A stretch of 64,000 nucleotides of DNA from Caproiciproducens faecalis (GCF_019448085.1 NZ_JAGFNZ010000001.1:558001-622000), one strand, 5' to 3'. Positions 42,067-51,397 are shown, counted from the first letter of the stretch. Numbers and translations: made by a program. Notes: generated by a model from the sequence alone, not told the origin.

Positions 42067-43800
42067 ATGAAAAAGAAGTTGATGCTCAGCAACGCGGTTA
42101 TTATTGTAGTCGGCTTTATTGCGGCTTTTTTGGTTGCCGCCCTTCAGATCCAGCGCCAGTATCAGATTGAGTTTACCAGAAGGCTCGACACCGCGCTGAG
42201 CATTTTGTCCACGCAGCTGGATGAGATTGAAAGGAATCCTGAAACCGCCGCGACCAATGTCGGCATTGAACTGGAAAAGACCGGTCAGGAAATGCGCATC
42301 AGCATTATCGATCCGGACGGGAAAGTGACCGGTGACAGCGCGAAGGAAGAAATCAACCAGAACCACAGCAACCGGCCGGAAATTATTCAGGCAAGGAAAA
42401 ACGGCCGCGGCTACGATACGCGTATCAGCGCAAGCCTGAACCAGCGTTATTATTATGAGGCTGTTTATGTGAAAGACCGGTTCTTTATCCGTGCCGCGCT
42501 TCCCACCGCAGACCTTGACAGGGTTCTGTACCGGCTGTGGACGGTTGCCGCACTCAGCATGCTGCTGGGCATCGCCATTGTCTGTATTGTGACCGGCATT
42601 CTCGTCTACCGCGTTACCGAACCGCTCAAGCAGCTCACCGGCGCGGCAAGGGAAATCTCCGGCGGTGATTATACCAGCCGTGTCACGGGCAGGTACGAGG
42701 ATGAGGTGGGGGAACTTGCCTGTTCCTTCAACGTGATGGCACAGAGTACCGAATCGGCCGTTTCCCAGCTGGTCAGCAAGCAGAATCAGCTGGAGGGTGT
42801 GCTTCAGGGAATGGACGACGGTGTGCTTGCGGTCAATGCCGAAAATGAAATCCTGTTTTTGAATCAGAGTGCGCGGCGCCTGCTGGAAAAGCAGAGCCTT
42901 GCCGAAAAAGAAAGGCTGGAGGGCAGTCTTCTAATCAGTAAAATCGCCAATATGATGAAGCATGCCATCGAAAGCGCATCCTCTGGGAAAGAGACGGTGC
43001 TCTGCGGGCCGAATGAAAAGCAGTTCACCGTTTATGTATCGCCCATAGTGGGACAGGAGGAGCAGTCCGCCCTTGCCGTTATCACCGATGTCACGCGGAT
43101 GCACAGGCTGGAGCAGATACGAAGCGAGTTTGTGGCGAACGTTACCCACGAGCTGAAAACGCCGCTGACCTCCATCCGCGGCAGCATTGAGCTTTTGAAA
43201 AGCGCGGACAGGGACGAGGATACCCGCCGCTATTTCTACGATGTGCTGGACATAGAAGCAGAGCGCCTTCACCGTCTGATCGACGACATGCTTGCTCTGT
43301 CACAGATTGAAAATGCCAGGGAAGATCCTTCCGTGCGCCGCTGCAGCGTCCGTCAGGAGTTGGAGCAGTGCATTGACAGGCTTGCCCCTCTGGCGGAGAA
43401 AAACAAAGTACAGCTTACGCTGGACGCCGACAGCACACTGTTTGTGGCCTGTTCTCCGACAAGGCTTCAGCAGATGTTCGGCAATCTGATTGAGAACGGA
43501 ATCAAATACAACAAACCAAACGGCAGCGTTTCCGTTACGGCGCGCCGTCAGCGCCAGACGGCGGTCATTCAGGTGAAGGATACCGGAATCGGAATTGCGC
43601 CCGAACACTTCGACCGGCTTTTTGAACGGTTCTACCGCGTGGACGCCAGCCGTTCGCGCGAAATCGGGGGAACCGGGCTCGGGCTTTCCATTGTTAAGCA
43701 TCTTGCCGCCCTTTATGGCGGGGAGGTCGGTGTGGAAAGCGAGGTCGGCAAAGGCAGCACCTTTATTGTGCGTCTTCCTCTTCTGAAAAACGAAGCCTGA
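42067..43800 (+). CDS. phoR: phosphate sensor histidine kinase PhoR
   Basis: 577 residues. Membrane helices near 8-28 and 160-180 flank an external domain of some 130 residues. HAMP follows (RVTEPLKQLTGAAREI), then a PAS domain (LQGMDDGVLAVNAENEILFLN), HisKA with phospho-acceptor in VTHELKTPLTSI, and ATPase domain (NLIENGIKYN, DTGIGI, GTGLGLSIVKHL). This is the PhoR architecture. Last gene of the operon before a terminator. Confidence 0.92.
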   Translation: MKKKLMLSNAVIIVVGFIAAFLVAALQIQRQYQIEFTRRLDTALSILSTQLDEIERNPETAATNVGIELEKTGQEMRISIIDPDGKVTGDSAKEEINQNHSNRPEIIQARKNGRGYDTRISASLNQRYYYEAVYVKDRFFIRAALPTADLDRVLYRLWTVAALSMLLGIAIVCIVTGILVYRVTEPLKQLTGAAREISGGDYTSRVTGRYEDEVGELACSFNVMAQSTESAVSQLVSKQNQLEGVLQGMDDGVLAVNAENEILFLNQSARRLLEKQSLAEKERLEGSLLISKIANMMKHAIESASSGKETVLCGPNEKQFTVYVSPIVGQEEQSALAVITDVTRMHRLEQIRSEFVANVTHELKTPLTSIRGSIELLKSADRDEDTRRYFYDVLDIEAERLHRLIDDMLALSQIENAREDPSVRRCSVRQELEQCIDRLAPLAEKNKVQLTLDADSTLFVACSPTRLQQMFGNLIENGIKYNKPNGSVSVTARRQRQTAVIQVKDTGIGIAPEHFDRLFERFYRVDASRSREIGGTGLGLSIVKHLAALYGGEVGVESEVGKGSTFIVRLPLLKNEA

Positions 43801-43840
43801 GCATTTTTATCCATTGTACCCGCCTGCCATTTAAAATAGA

Positions 43841-43878
43841 GCAGCAACCTCCGGTTTAGCCGGAAGTTGCTGCTTTTT
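43841..43878 (+). terminator. terminator of the pst-pho operon
   Basis: Arms GCAGCAACCTCCGG and CCGGAAGTTGCTGC with a TTTAG loop and one bulged base, then TTTTT. Confidence 0.87.
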
Positions 43879-43935
43879 CATTTTCATTCATCTTTATACG
43901 CATATTAATATTGTATTAAGATTGTGCCTTTCAAA

Positions 43936-43964
43936 TTGTAGATTGAATAACGAAGGTTTATAAT
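43936..43964 (+). promoter_or_regulatory. promoter of the P-type ATPase operon
   Basis: TTGTAG (43936-43941), 17 bp, TATAAT (43959-43964). The leader to 44084 is about 110 nt and no riboswitch was recognised in it. Confidence 0.65.
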
Positions 43965-44084
43965 GATTTCCTACCAGCGGGGAAAGACCTATTTTAGTAC
44001 TAGATCTTTGTTCTCACTATTCTTCACCGTTCTTTTCCGGCATTATAAACTTTTATTCTTTTAGAAAGAAGGATTGGCAAACAA

Positions 44085-46898
44085 TTGAGTACAATGGACA
44101 ATACATCGGGTAATCAAGAAATCATATATAAACTTCCCGTAGATAAAGCTTATGCGGCTCTGGGAACAACTCTCCAGGGGCTGACGCAGACACAGGCGCA
44201 GGAACGGCAGAGGGAACAGGGGAAAAACCTGATTAGTTCCAAAAAGAAAAAATCTGCTGTTCTTACGTTTCTGAGCAACTTTACGCATCTGATGGCTGTG
44301 CTGCTGTGGGTGGCCGGCGCGGTAGCCTTTTTTGCAGGGATGCCGGAACTGGGAGTAGCCGTCTGGATGGTCAATGTCATTAACGGCGTTTTCAGCTTCT
44401 GGCAGGAAAGCCGTGCGGACAAGGCTACGGAAGCGCTCAAAAATATGCTGCCCTCGTATGTGCGTGTGATTCGCGGTGGAGAGGAAACGAAAATTCTGGC
44501 CGAAGATCTGGTAACAGGCGATATTATCCTTCTGGAAGAAGGGGATAAAATTTCCGCTGATGCCCGTCTGGTCGAATGCAATGATCTGCAGGTGGACCAG
44601 TCCACCCTGACGGGAGAGTCCAACCCTGTACGCAAAACAAAAGATGCCGTATTGAGGGATGATCTGACGCGGGCGGAAACGCCGAACCTGATCTTTGCGG
44701 GCACCAATGTTTCGGAAGGCAACGGAAAAGCCCTTGTTATCGGAATCGGCATGGGAACCGAATTCGGCAAAATTGCCGATCTGACTCAGAACATGGAGAA
44801 AGAAGAAAGTCCGCTGCAAAAAGAACTGAACCGGCTGACAAAACAGATTTCCATTATCGCCATCATGTTTGGTATTCTGTTTTTCCTGGCGTCATTCTTC
44901 TTTGTCAACGAACCTTTTGCCGCGTCATTCGTCTTTGCATTGGGAATGATCGTCGCGTTTATACCGGAAGGGCTGCTTCCCACAGTTACCCTGTCCCTTG
45001 CAATGGCTGTGCAGCGTATGTCTAAAAGGAACGCTTTGGTGAAGAAGCTTTCCTCTGTGGAGACGCTCGGCAGTACATCCGTGATCTGCACGGATAAAAC
45101 CGGTACGCTTACACAAAATGAAATGACGGTCAGCCATTTATGGCTGGCGGAAAAAGAATTTGAAGTAACCGGCGTCGGTTATGAACCCAAGGGGGATATT
45201 CTGGAAGGCGGGAAAAAAGTCACTGCCCGCGACAATCAGGATCTGAACCTTCTGCTGACGGGCGCTGCCCTTTGCAGCAACGCCCGGCTGCTGCCGCCGA
45301 ATGAGGAATCAGCCCGCTACACTGTGCTGGGCGACCCCACAGAAGCCTGTCTGGGCGTTGTAGCGGAAAAAGCGGGGATAGACGTCCATAGGCAAATGGA
45401 GCTGACTCCCCGCTTACGGGAGCTGCCCTTCGAGTCGCGTCGCAAAAGAATGACGACGATTCACCAGCTGCAAAAACCGATGGATGGTACCGATCGTATC
45501 GCGTATGTGAAGGGTGCGCCCAAAGAGGTTATGAAGCTAAGCGAATCTATCCTCGTGAACGGTCAGGTTCAGCCGATGACGGAGGAAATGCGCCGGAAGA
45601 TCATGGAGGCCAACGACGGATATGCCTATGAAGGACTGCGCGTTCTGGCGGTCGCCTATCGCCTTCTGCACAAAGAAGACAATATTCCGAAAGCAATGAG
45701 TGCCTACACTCCTGAAATCATTGAACAGAACCTTGCTTTTGTGGGATTGGTGGTCATGGCTGATCCCCCGCGTCCGGAAGTTGCCGCCGCTGTGGAGGAA
45801 TGCCACCGCGCCGGTATCCGTATTATTATGATTACCGGAGATTACGGTCTGACGGCTGAGAGCATTGCAAAACGCATCGGCATCGTGAAAAGCCCTAATC
45901 CGCGTGTGGTGTCGGGGCTGGAACTGGAAGAGCTTTCCGACGAGAAATTGAAGGAATATCTGAAGGATGAGATCATTTTTGCCCGTGTGGCACCGGAGCA
46001 GAAGCTTCGTGTGGTGTCCAATCTTCAGCAAATGGGCGAGGTTGTGGCTGTGACGGGCGACGGTGTGAACGATTCCCCGGCGTTGAAAAAGGCCGACATC
46101 GGAGTGGCCATGGGCATTGCCGGAACGGATGTGGCAAAAGAAGCGGCGGATATGATTCTGACCGACGACAATTTTGCTTCGATTGTCCATGCGATTGAAG
46201 AAGGCCGCGCAGTTTACAGCAACATTCGGAAATTCCTGCTCTACATTCTGAATTCCAACATGCCGGAGGCAGTTCCTTCCGCTATGTTCCTGTTTTCCAG
46301 GGGCGCCATTCCGCTTCCACTGACGGTTATGCAGATCCTTACCATCGATTTGGGTACCGATATGCTGCCGGCGCTGGGACTGGGAACGGAAAAGCCGGAA
46401 AAGGGGATTATGGATCAGCCCCCGCGTAATCAAAAAGAATCTTTATTGACAAAAAAACTGGTTGTCAAGGCATTTTTGTGGTATGGTTTATTAGGGTCCA
46501 TTGCTTCGGCGTTTTCTTACTTTTTTATCAATCTGCAAAACGGCTGGCCAAGAGTGCCGCTTGCGGGTGGAGTGGACCCGATTTATATTAAGGCAACAAC
46601 CATGGCGCTTGCCGGTATTGTTTTCTCGCAGATCGGGGCAGCGTTTAACTGCCGCACAGAAAAGCAGTCCGTTTTTCAGGTTGGGCTGTTTAGCAACAAA
46701 CAGGTGAATTTCGGCATTGTCTTTGAGGTAATCCTGATTATTGCGCTGATTTTCCTGCCACCCCTGCAGTCCGTTTTCCATACGGCACCGCTGAATTTGC
46801 AGGATTTTATCATTTTGTGTGTATGGCCTCCGGTAATTCTGGTGCTTGAAGAGGTAAGAAAGGCATTTCTGCGAAAGAAAAATGCCAGACGCTATTAA
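44085..46898 (+). CDS. cation-transporting P-type ATPase (P2-type, Na,K-ATPase-like core)
   Basis: 937 residues. Actuator motif TLTGES near residue 180, membrane motif IPEGLLPTVTLSLAMAVQRM, phosphorylation site ICTDKTGTLTQNEMTV, hinge TGDGVNDSPALKKADIGVAMG. About ten membrane helices. The stretch KRNALVKKLSSVETLGSTS is closer to animal Na,K-ATPases than to SERCA or MgtA, so a P2A/P2C-like monovalent or Ca2+ pump is likely. TTG start (44085) with AAGGA 12 bp upstream; the next in-frame ATG is 44094. Two TrkA-type proteins follow closely. Ion not readable from sequence. Confidence 0.88.
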   Translation: MSTMDNTSGNQEIIYKLPVDKAYAALGTTLQGLTQTQAQERQREQGKNLISSKKKKSAVLTFLSNFTHLMAVLLWVAGAVAFFAGMPELGVAVWMVNVINGVFSFWQESRADKATEALKNMLPSYVRVIRGGEETKILAEDLVTGDIILLEEGDKISADARLVECNDLQVDQSTLTGESNPVRKTKDAVLRDDLTRAETPNLIFAGTNVSEGNGKALVIGIGMGTEFGKIADLTQNMEKEESPLQKELNRLTKQISIIAIMFGILFFLASFFFVNEPFAASFVFALGMIVAFIPEGLLPTVTLSLAMAVQRMSKRNALVKKLSSVETLGSTSVICTDKTGTLTQNEMTVSHLWLAEKEFEVTGVGYEPKGDILEGGKKVTARDNQDLNLLLTGAALCSNARLLPPNEESARYTVLGDPTEACLGVVAEKAGIDVHRQMELTPRLRELPFESRRKRMTTIHQLQKPMDGTDRIAYVKGAPKEVMKLSESILVNGQVQPMTEEMRRKIMEANDGYAYEGLRVLAVAYRLLHKEDNIPKAMSAYTPEIIEQNLAFVGLVVMADPPRPEVAAAVEECHRAGIRIIMITGDYGLTAESIAKRIGIVKSPNPRVVSGLELEELSDEKLKEYLKDEIIFARVAPEQKLRVVSNLQQMGEVVAVTGDGVNDSPALKKADIGVAMGIAGTDVAKEAADMILTDDNFASIVHAIEEGRAVYSNIRKFLLYILNSNMPEAVPSAMFLFSRGAIPLPLTVMQILTIDLGTDMLPALGLGTEKPEKGIMDQPPRNQKESLLTKKLVVKAFLWYGLLGSIASAFSYFFINLQNGWPRVPLAGGVDPIYIKATTMALAGIVFSQIGAAFNCRTEKQSVFQVGLFSNKQVNFGIVFEVILIIALIFLPPLQSVFHTAPLNLQDFIILCVWPPVILVLEEVRKAFLRKKNARRY

Positions 46899-46919
46899 AA
46901 AAACAGAGAGGTGAACGGC

Positions 46920-47570
46920 ATGAAAGTGATCGTAGTAGGTTTAGGAAGAATGGGGACGGGAATCGCCCTCAATTTGACGAAAAAAGGCCATCAGGTAACG
47001 GTAATCGATTCTAATCCGGATGCTTTTAAGAATCTTGGCAAGGAATTCAGCGGCAACAAAGTAACCGGTATCGGATTTGACCGGGATGTACTGAATAAAG
47101 CCAGGATAGATCAGGTAGATGCTGTAGTATCCTGTACGGCGAGTGATGAAGCCAATGTTGTAATTGCAAGGATCGCCAAAAATATTTACCGTGTTCCCCG
47201 TGTGGTGGCGCGCCTTTATGACTCGAACAAGGCGGACCTGTACCGGCGGATCGGAATCCAGACCATTTCCACTACGGCGTGGGGCATTGAACGGGCGACG
47301 GAGCTCCTGATGTACCATCAGATGGACAGTGTGTTTGAAATTGGGAACGGAAACGTAAACATTGTGCGCATTGAGGTTCCCCCCCTCTTGGTCGGCCATA
47401 CGGTCAAGGAGATTACGGCGATCGGGGAAATACAAGTATCCGGTGTCAGCCGAAGCAACAAAACATTTATTCCAACCACCGGTACCGTTTTTGAAGCAGA
47501 GGACATTCTGCATATTACAGTGATTGCTTCTGCTGTTGATAAACTGAAATCGATGCTGGGATTGGCATAA
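46920..47570 (+). CDS. TrkA/KtrA-type nucleotide-binding regulatory protein (first copy)
   Basis: 216 residues. An RCK-N Rossmann fold starts MKVIVVGLGRMGTGIALNL, with acidic residue in VTVIDSNPDAF. RCK-C domain from about 140 (VRIEVPPLLVGHTVKEI). ATG 46920 with GAGAGGTG upstream; the in-frame GTG 46911 lies in the ribosome site. Such proteins gate K+ channels or transporters by NAD(H), ATP/ADP or c-di-AMP. The usual membrane partner TrkH/KtrB is absent here. Confidence 0.87.
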   Translation: MKVIVVGLGRMGTGIALNLTKKGHQVTVIDSNPDAFKNLGKEFSGNKVTGIGFDRDVLNKARIDQVDAVVSCTASDEANVVIARIAKNIYRVPRVVARLYDSNKADLYRRIGIQTISTTAWGIERATELLMYHQMDSVFEIGNGNVNIVRIEVPPLLVGHTVKEITAIGEIQVSGVSRSNKTFIPTTGTVFEAEDILHITVIASAVDKLKSMLGLA

Positions 47571-47583
47571 AGGGGGAATTAAA

Positions 47584-48243
47584 ATGAAAGTCATTATCGT
47601 AGGCGGAGGACAGGTGGGTTCTTATCTTGCTTCCCTTCTGCTTTCCAATGGCCACGAGATACGGGTGATAGAGCACCGTGAAAGCGTTTTTCAAAAACTG
47701 GAAAAAGAACTGCCGCACGACACGCTGGTGTTCGGCAACGGTTCAGACCCGGAAGTACTGGAGAAAGTGGGCATCGCTACCGCAAATGTAGTCGCTGCCG
47801 TTACCGGTGCGGATGAGATCAACCTCGTGGTTTCCACCCTTGCAAAGATGGAGTTTGGCGTACCCAGAGTGGTGGCCAGAGTCAACAATCCTAAAAATAC
47901 TTGGTTGTTTAACAGCGGCATGGGTGTGGATATCGGCGTGAATCAGGCGGAACTGATGGCGCATTTCGTAGTGGAAGAAATGAACATGAAGGATATGTTC
48001 ACAATTCTGAAGCTCAACCGCGGAGATTACGCGATCGTCCAGATGAAGGTTCAGCCAAATTCAAGGGCCGTCAATCATTTGCTGAAAGATTTGTCCATTC
48101 CGAAAAAAACGGTGTTGATTGCCATAACGCGCGACAATGCCACCCTGATCCCGAAAGGGGACACTCAAATTTTAGAGGATGACGATATTCTGGCACTGAC
48201 CGACAGTGAGAGCCGCGAGGCGCTGAAAGAAATCTTCGGATAA
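47584..48243 (+). CDS. TrkA/KtrA-type nucleotide-binding regulatory protein (second copy)
   Basis: 219 residues. RCK-N motif MKVIIVGGGQVGSYLASLLL, then VIEHRESVF and the RCK-C part from about 140. Paralogue of the gene 13 bp upstream, with AAGGGGG before the ATG. A pair of single-RCK proteins could form a hetero-octameric ring acting on a K+ transporter elsewhere or on the P-type ATPase. Confidence 0.87.
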   Translation: MKVIIVGGGQVGSYLASLLLSNGHEIRVIEHRESVFQKLEKELPHDTLVFGNGSDPEVLEKVGIATANVVAAVTGADEINLVVSTLAKMEFGVPRVVARVNNPKNTWLFNSGMGVDIGVNQAELMAHFVVEEMNMKDMFTILKLNRGDYAIVQMKVQPNSRAVNHLLKDLSIPKKTVLIAITRDNATLIPKGDTQILEDDDILALTDSESREALKEIFG

Positions 48244-48252
48244 AAATAGAAT

Positions 48253-48288
48253 CAAAAGCCGTCGGAAATAAAACCGGCGGCTTTTTTG
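48253..48288 (+). terminator. terminator of the P-type ATPase/TrkA operon
   Basis: Arms AAAGCCGTCGG and CCGGCGGCTTT with one mismatch, then a T-run. Confidence 0.83.
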
Positions 48289-48334
48289 CATATTACATTC
48301 CTTTCGGTAAACCTTAATTCCGGAGGGATTTAAA

Positions 48335-49669
48335 ATGAAATCAATTTGGAGTGAAACCTGCACTTTCCCAAAAAGAGATCCGCTGAAAAATGACATTGTG
48401 GTAGACACCGCAGTGATTGGGGCGGGTATGGCCGGGCTTCTGACCGCTTACCTTCTTCAGGAGGAAGGACAAAAGGTGGTTGTTTTGGAAGCGGCGGAAA
48501 CCGCGAGCGGAGTCACCAAAAACACTACGGCAAAAATCACGTCTCAGCATGATTTAATTTATGACAGCATGATTCAGGATTTTGGAGAAGAAGCCGCCGG
48601 GCAATACGCCGCTGCCAATCAAAAAGCTGTGGAAAAGTTCCGGACAATCATTACAGAAAGCAAAATTGACTGTGATTTTGAAAGTAAGCCGTCCTTTGTT
48701 TACTCCCTTGACCGGGAAGAGGAACTGAAAGCTGAAGCACAGGCGGCGGAAAAACTGGGAATCCCAGCGGAATTCACTACGGAAACCGATCTTCCGTTCC
48801 CGGTTCTGGCGGCGGTGAAATTCAGCAATCAGGCTCAGTTTCATCCGCTGAAATTTCTGAACTCCATTTCTTCCGGCCTGACAATTTTTGAAAACACCCG
48901 AGCGTTGATTGTTCGCGGAGATTCCATTATCACAAACCGGGGCAGGGTAACGGCGGATCATATTGTTGTTGCCACGCATTTTCCGATTGTCAATGTTCCC
49001 GGATGGTACTTCGCACGGATGCATCAGGAACGTTCCTACGTCATCGCGCTGAAAAATGCGGGTCAGCTCAAGGGCATGTATATCGACGCCGATCCCGACG
49101 GCTATTCCTTCCGCAGCTATGGTGACTATATCTTTCTGGGCGGGGCCGGGCACCGCACCGGCAAGCACCCGGAATCGGGCTGTTACGAAAAGCTGCGCAA
49201 AGCGGCAAAACAGTATTTTCCGGAAAGCGAGGAAGTTTGCCACTGGTCGGCGCAGGACTGCATGACATGGGATAACCTGCCCTATATCGGGCAGTACGCT
49301 TCTTCCACCCCAAACCTCTATGTGGCGACGGGATTCAAAAAATGGGGCATGTCCACCTCTATGGCGGCGGCCATGATCCTGACGGATACGATCTGCGGAC
49401 GGGAGAATGAAGAAGCGGAAGTTTTTTCTCCCCAGCGCTTTCACGCCGCGGCCTCCGCTAAAAATATGATGACCGATTTCGGAACTTCCGCTGTGGAACT
49501 GACGGCCGGGCTGTTTTCACCGCCAAAAAGAAGATGTGCGCATTTGGGGTGCCGTCTGCAGTGGAATCCGGATGAAGAGACATGGGACTGCCCCTGCCAC
49601 GGGTCAAGGTTTACCGAACAGGGAGACTTAATTAGTGATCCAGCGCTTAGAGGGATAAAGCATGACTGA
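48335..49669 (+). CDS. FAD-dependent oxidoreductase with C-terminal Rieske domain
   Basis: 444 residues. N-terminal GAGMAGLLTAYLL binds FAD (DAO fold), with VVVLEAAETASGVTKNTTAKIT following. C-terminal Rieske 2Fe-2S site: CAHLGC near residue 400 and CPCHGSRF near 415, giving CxH...CxxH. The family is cytosolic and of unclear substrate; PuuB-like oxidoreductases carry the same fusion. GGAGG precedes the ATG. It overlaps the next gene by 8 bp. Confidence 0.87.
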   Translation: MKSIWSETCTFPKRDPLKNDIVVDTAVIGAGMAGLLTAYLLQEEGQKVVVLEAAETASGVTKNTTAKITSQHDLIYDSMIQDFGEEAAGQYAAANQKAVEKFRTIITESKIDCDFESKPSFVYSLDREEELKAEAQAAEKLGIPAEFTTETDLPFPVLAAVKFSNQAQFHPLKFLNSISSGLTIFENTRALIVRGDSIITNRGRVTADHIVVATHFPIVNVPGWYFARMHQERSYVIALKNAGQLKGMYIDADPDGYSFRSYGDYIFLGGAGHRTGKHPESGCYEKLRKAAKQYFPESEEVCHWSAQDCMTWDNLPYIGQYASSTPNLYVATGFKKWGMSTSMAAAMILTDTICGRENEEAEVFSPQRFHAAASAKNMMTDFGTSAVELTAGLFSPPKRRCAHLGCRLQWNPDEETWDCPCHGSRFTEQGDLISDPALRGIKHD

Positions 49670-50546
49670 TTACCGCTCGCTCCACAGGCATCGCTCTTTT
49701 TTTGAAGGCTGGTATTTCAGGCATCAGGGTGCGGACGGCGCTGTCGCCTTTATTCCGGGTGTCAGTATCAGTAAGCAGGGGAAAAAGAGCACCTTTGTTC
49801 AGGTAATCACAAAGAGCGGTTCTTTTAATCAGACTTATCCTTATACTGCTTTCCGCGCCTGCCGGAAAAATTTTTCCGTGCGTATCGGCAGGAATGTTTT
49901 TACCGAAAAAGGGGTTCATATTGATATGAACGGCCCCGGCCTGCACTGTACGGGCGAGATCCGCTACGGCCCGCTTACGCCGATTTCGTCGGATATTATG
50001 GGCCCGTTTCGCCTGATTCCGTTTATGGAGTGCAATCACGGGGTTATCAGTATGAAGCACAGCCTGACGGGTTCCGTCACTCTGAACGGAGAAAGCATCA
50101 GCATGGACGGGGGAATCGGTTATATTGAAAAAGACTGGGGAAGTTCGTTTCCCTCAAGCTACCTTTGGGTACAGTGCAACCGGTTCTCCGACTCCTCCTG
50201 CAGTGTGATGGTTTCTATTGCGGAAATCCCGTTCTGCGGCACTCGTTTTCAGGGGTGCATCGCCGTTGTTTGTTTTCAGGGCAGGGAATACCGTTTTGCC
50301 ACCTACCGTGGGGTGAAAATCATCCGCTGCTCGGAAACGGGATTTATCCTGAAACAGGGAGATTATTTGCTGGAGGCAGACATTCTTTCTAAACCCGCCC
50401 ATCAGCTGCTTGCGCCCCAATCGGGAGAAATGTCGCGGGTGATCCGTGAGAATATGTCTGCCGCGGCGCGCTTTCGCCTGTATGAAAATAATCTCCTTCT
50501 CTTTGACCTGACCGGTGACGAAGTCGGATTTGAATATGTAAAATAG
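49662..50546 (+). CDS. tocopherol cyclase-like (lipocalin-type) protein
   Basis: 294 residues, mostly beta. Family marks are the N-terminal RSFFEGWYFRHQ and the central YIEKDWGSSFPSSYLWVQCN, both typical of bacterial tocopherol cyclase-like proteins. No signal peptide. In plants the family cyclises tocopherol precursors; in anaerobic bacteria the function is unknown. Overlap with the FAD/Rieske gene implies a shared process, perhaps redox modification of a hydrophobic substrate (inference). Confidence 0.8.
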   Translation: MTDYRSLHRHRSFFEGWYFRHQGADGAVAFIPGVSISKQGKKSTFVQVITKSGSFNQTYPYTAFRACRKNFSVRIGRNVFTEKGVHIDMNGPGLHCTGEIRYGPLTPISSDIMGPFRLIPFMECNHGVISMKHSLTGSVTLNGESISMDGGIGYIEKDWGSSFPSSYLWVQCNRFSDSSCSVMVSIAEIPFCGTRFQGCIAVVCFQGREYRFATYRGVKIIRCSETGFILKQGDYLLEADILSKPAHQLLAPQSGEMSRVIRENMSAAARFRLYENNLLLFDLTGDEVGFEYVK

Positions 50547-50615
50547 CACCCGGTGTACGAAATCTGCATAGCGTATTTCCCGTTGCACATAATAACAGCA
50601 AAGGGGGTGGATACT

Positions 50616-50750
50616 TTGCCGAAAGACAGTCAGCCGGACAACAAACAAAACCGGATGAAAAAGGCGAACGGACAAACGCCGATCACTCGGGAAAATCAGA
50701 ATCAAAATAAAAACGCCAAAAAGCAGTCCATTAAAAATAACGACGTGTAA
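50616..50750 (+). CDS. small hydrophilic protein, possibly spore-related
   Basis: 44 residues, very rich in Asn, Gln and Lys (MPKDSQPDNKQNRMKKANGQ...). TTG start with GGGGG about 8 bp upstream. The composition recalls minor small acid-soluble spore proteins, but no specific family was recognised. It is followed within 12 bp by another small gene. Confidence 0.5.
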   Translation: MPKDSQPDNKQNRMKKANGQTPITRENQNQNKNAKKQSIKNNDV

Positions 50751-50762
50751 GGGGGAAGAATC

Positions 50763-50915
50763 TTGGCAAAAGCAGGGATGAGACGCCCGGACCCAAAAGA
50801 ACCGCACGGAACGGAAAGCAATCATAAGACGCATATCCCGAAAAATGATGTGCAGCCTGTTCCCGAGCTTCAGGGAAAGGCAAAGCACACTAAGGAAAGA
50901 GCCCCGCTTATCTAG
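50763..50915 (+). CDS. small hydrophilic protein (MAKAGMRRPDPKEPHG type)
   Basis: 50 residues, TTG start with GGGGG 6 bp upstream. Pro-, Lys- and His-rich; the N-terminal RRPDPKEPHGTESNHKT and VPELQGKAKHTKE look conserved and are familiar from clostridial hypotheticals. Probably cotranscribed with the preceding small gene. A spore-core role is a guess. Confidence 0.55.
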   Translation: MAKAGMRRPDPKEPHGTESNHKTHIPKNDVQPVPELQGKAKHTKERAPLI

Positions 50916-50939
50916 CGGGCAGCAACTTTTATGTAGACC

Positions 50940-50961
50940 GGGCGAGGTTTGAGCCTCGCCC
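50940..50961 (+). terminator. hairpin after the small-protein pair
   Basis: Perfect arms GGGCGAGG and CCTCGCCC with a TTTGAG loop. No T-run, so a terminator is only tentative. Confidence 0.45.
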
Positions 50962-51058
50962 TAACAGGGTATATATCCATGCACAAGGCACGTTTTTATA
51001 ATTCATGATAAATGCCCCGCCACTCATATCTTCTCCGCTCCGGGCGGAGATATAACTG

Positions 51059-51229
51059 TCAATTTTTGTTTATTAGGTTCTGCACATAGTCCTGCATTTC
51101 CTGTTTGGACTGAATTTCGTGTGTATGCTGGACTATTTGCTGCTGTTCCGGCTGCGGAAGAGCGGAAAAGTACTCCATCGCCTGCACATTTTGGGCGAGT
51201 GCCATGCCAAATCCCAGCGGAAGCTCCAC
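51059..51229 (-). CDS. conserved small protein (MELPLGFGMALAQN type)
   Basis: 56 residues, GTG start with GGAGG 8 bp upstream. LPLGFGMALAQN, then a helical region QQQIVQHTHEIQSKQEMQDYVQNL. Soluble and amphipathic. The pattern recurs in clostridial genomes as a hypothetical protein. Function unknown. Stands alone in its strand orientation here. Confidence 0.6.
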   Translation of the reverse strand: MELPLGFGMALAQNVQAMEYFSALPQPEQQQIVQHTHEIQSKQEMQDYVQNLINKN

Positions 51230-51344
51230 AGTTATCACCTCCCTGATTAGTGTTTGCCCGGTGTGTCAAATCATTCAGAACAATTTTAAAACAAAACCTC
51301 AGCCGGAAATAAAATAATATTCTATAAAAGAATTTATAAATTCA

Positions 51345-51377
51345 ATAAAAAAGGCGGCGGAGAATTCTCCGCCGCCT
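51345..51377 (-). terminator. terminator of the GH25 muramidase gene
   Basis: 26-bp perfect palindrome (arms AGGCGGCGGAGAA / TTCTCCGCCGCCT), with T-run on the minus strand. Confidence 0.85.
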
Positions 51378-51397
51378 CCTATGTATTTCAGAAGCTT

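Noticed and set aside
43965-44084. riboswitch (M-box or c-di-AMP type) before the P-type ATPase
   Set aside because: The leader is only about 110 nt and lacks the conserved cores of either class as far as I can judge by eye.
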